In this document: positions 5,481 through 5,683 of the stretch, piece by piece
How the letters are laid out: every line of letters begins with the position of its first letter
How positions within the stretch are numbered: position 1 is the stretch's first letter
Origin: Spirochaetaceae bacterium
GTDB lineage: Bacteria; Spirochaetota; Spirochaetia; B11-G9
Length of the DNA stretch: 5,683 bases
Assembly (NCBI GenBank): GCA_030633365.1
Contig: DAOVSY010000202.1
Location: forward strand, 1-5,683
Direction of reading: 5' to 3'
Notes under the pieces: generated by a model
Databases searched by the model: none
Told to the model about the DNA's origin: nothing
Seen by the model: only the letters and a program-made list of their open reading frames with translations
Made by a program: the position numbers and the translations under genes

Positions 5481-5683
5481 GCTGCTGTCTATCTGCATTT
5501 ATTTATTATTGTTCTAATTACTCTGTTTTTCTATGTTTTTGTACCAATTGTAGGTGCTTTCTTTGTCCGGAACAGATGGAGAAGATTTCGGGCACAATTA
5601 ATGAATGCATCTCTACGTCCTTCACTCTCGTATAAGGCTGTCCATGGAAGTGAGAAATCCGGTTTATATCGTATTTTTGGATC
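5469..5683 (+). CDS. Hypothetical single-span membrane protein (partial, runs off right edge)
   Basis: The frame is open from the ATG at 5469-5471 to the window end, giving 71 codons. An in-frame TAA at 5463-5465 prevents any upstream start, and AAGGGA (5457-5462) is a good ribosome binding site six bases before the ATG. Residues 8-32 are strongly hydrophobic (HLFIIVLITLFFYVFVPIVGAFF from residue 10) and are followed at once by RNRWRRFRAQ, a basic cluster that would hold the C-terminal part in the cytoplasm. The hydrophobic segment is too long and lacks a cleavage site, so it looks like an anchor rather than a signal peptide. I do not recognise the family; the main domain lies beyond the edge. 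Confidence 0.75.
   Translation, partial: MTLQAAVYLHLFIIVLITLFFYVFVPIVGAFFVRNRWRRFRAQLMNASLRPSLSYKAVHGSEKSGLYRIFG

Overview
The window is AT-rich and densely coded, with genes on both strands. It most likely comes from the chromosome of a spirochaete (Spirochaeta/Treponema-like). That assignment is an inference: it rests on the style of the secreted binding protein (signal peptide ending FAAGNSEG, no lipobox), low GC, and a mix of a typical IF-1, a short DksA-like protein and unrecognised small proteins. No marker here fixes the genus.

Positions 1-3394 hold a minus-strand transport operon, read right to left. A predicted promoter (3367-3394) precedes a periplasmic binding protein (2300-3337), an ABC ATPase with a TOBE domain (1125-2177), and a double-length permease that runs off the left edge (1-1110). 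Order and sequence fit the AfuABC/FbpABC/PhnSTU group, which imports ferric iron, 2-aminoethylphosphonate or sugar phosphates. I favour a phosphorylated or phosphonate organic substrate, but the substrate is not settled. Between the binding-protein and ATPase genes lies a 120-base segment with a stem-loop, bounded by a 13-base direct repeat.

Positions 3395-3533 are an AT-rich spacer with a small tandem repeat. Positions 3534-4239 hold two divergent housekeeping genes: infA (translation factor IF-1, minus) and a dksA-like RNA polymerase regulator (plus). Their predicted -35 boxes form a TGTCAA-N4-TTGACA palindrome. Downstream of dksA, a small unrecognised protein gene (4300-4689) has its ribosome binding site buried in a 12-pair stem.

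Positions 4690-4768 are the whole gap between two convergent genes and are filled by GC-richer repeats with small hairpins, unlike the surrounding DNA. Positions 4769-5443 (minus) encode a glyoxalase II-like metallo-beta-lactamase-fold hydrolase with all metal ligands; it seems to lack a ribosome binding site and may be read from a leaderless mRNA. Only 25 bases away, a divergent single-span membrane protein gene (5469 onward) runs off the right edge.

I see no CRISPR array, transposase, tRNA, rRNA, toxin-antitoxin pair or defence system. The points of interest are regulatory and structural rather than a new multi-gene system.
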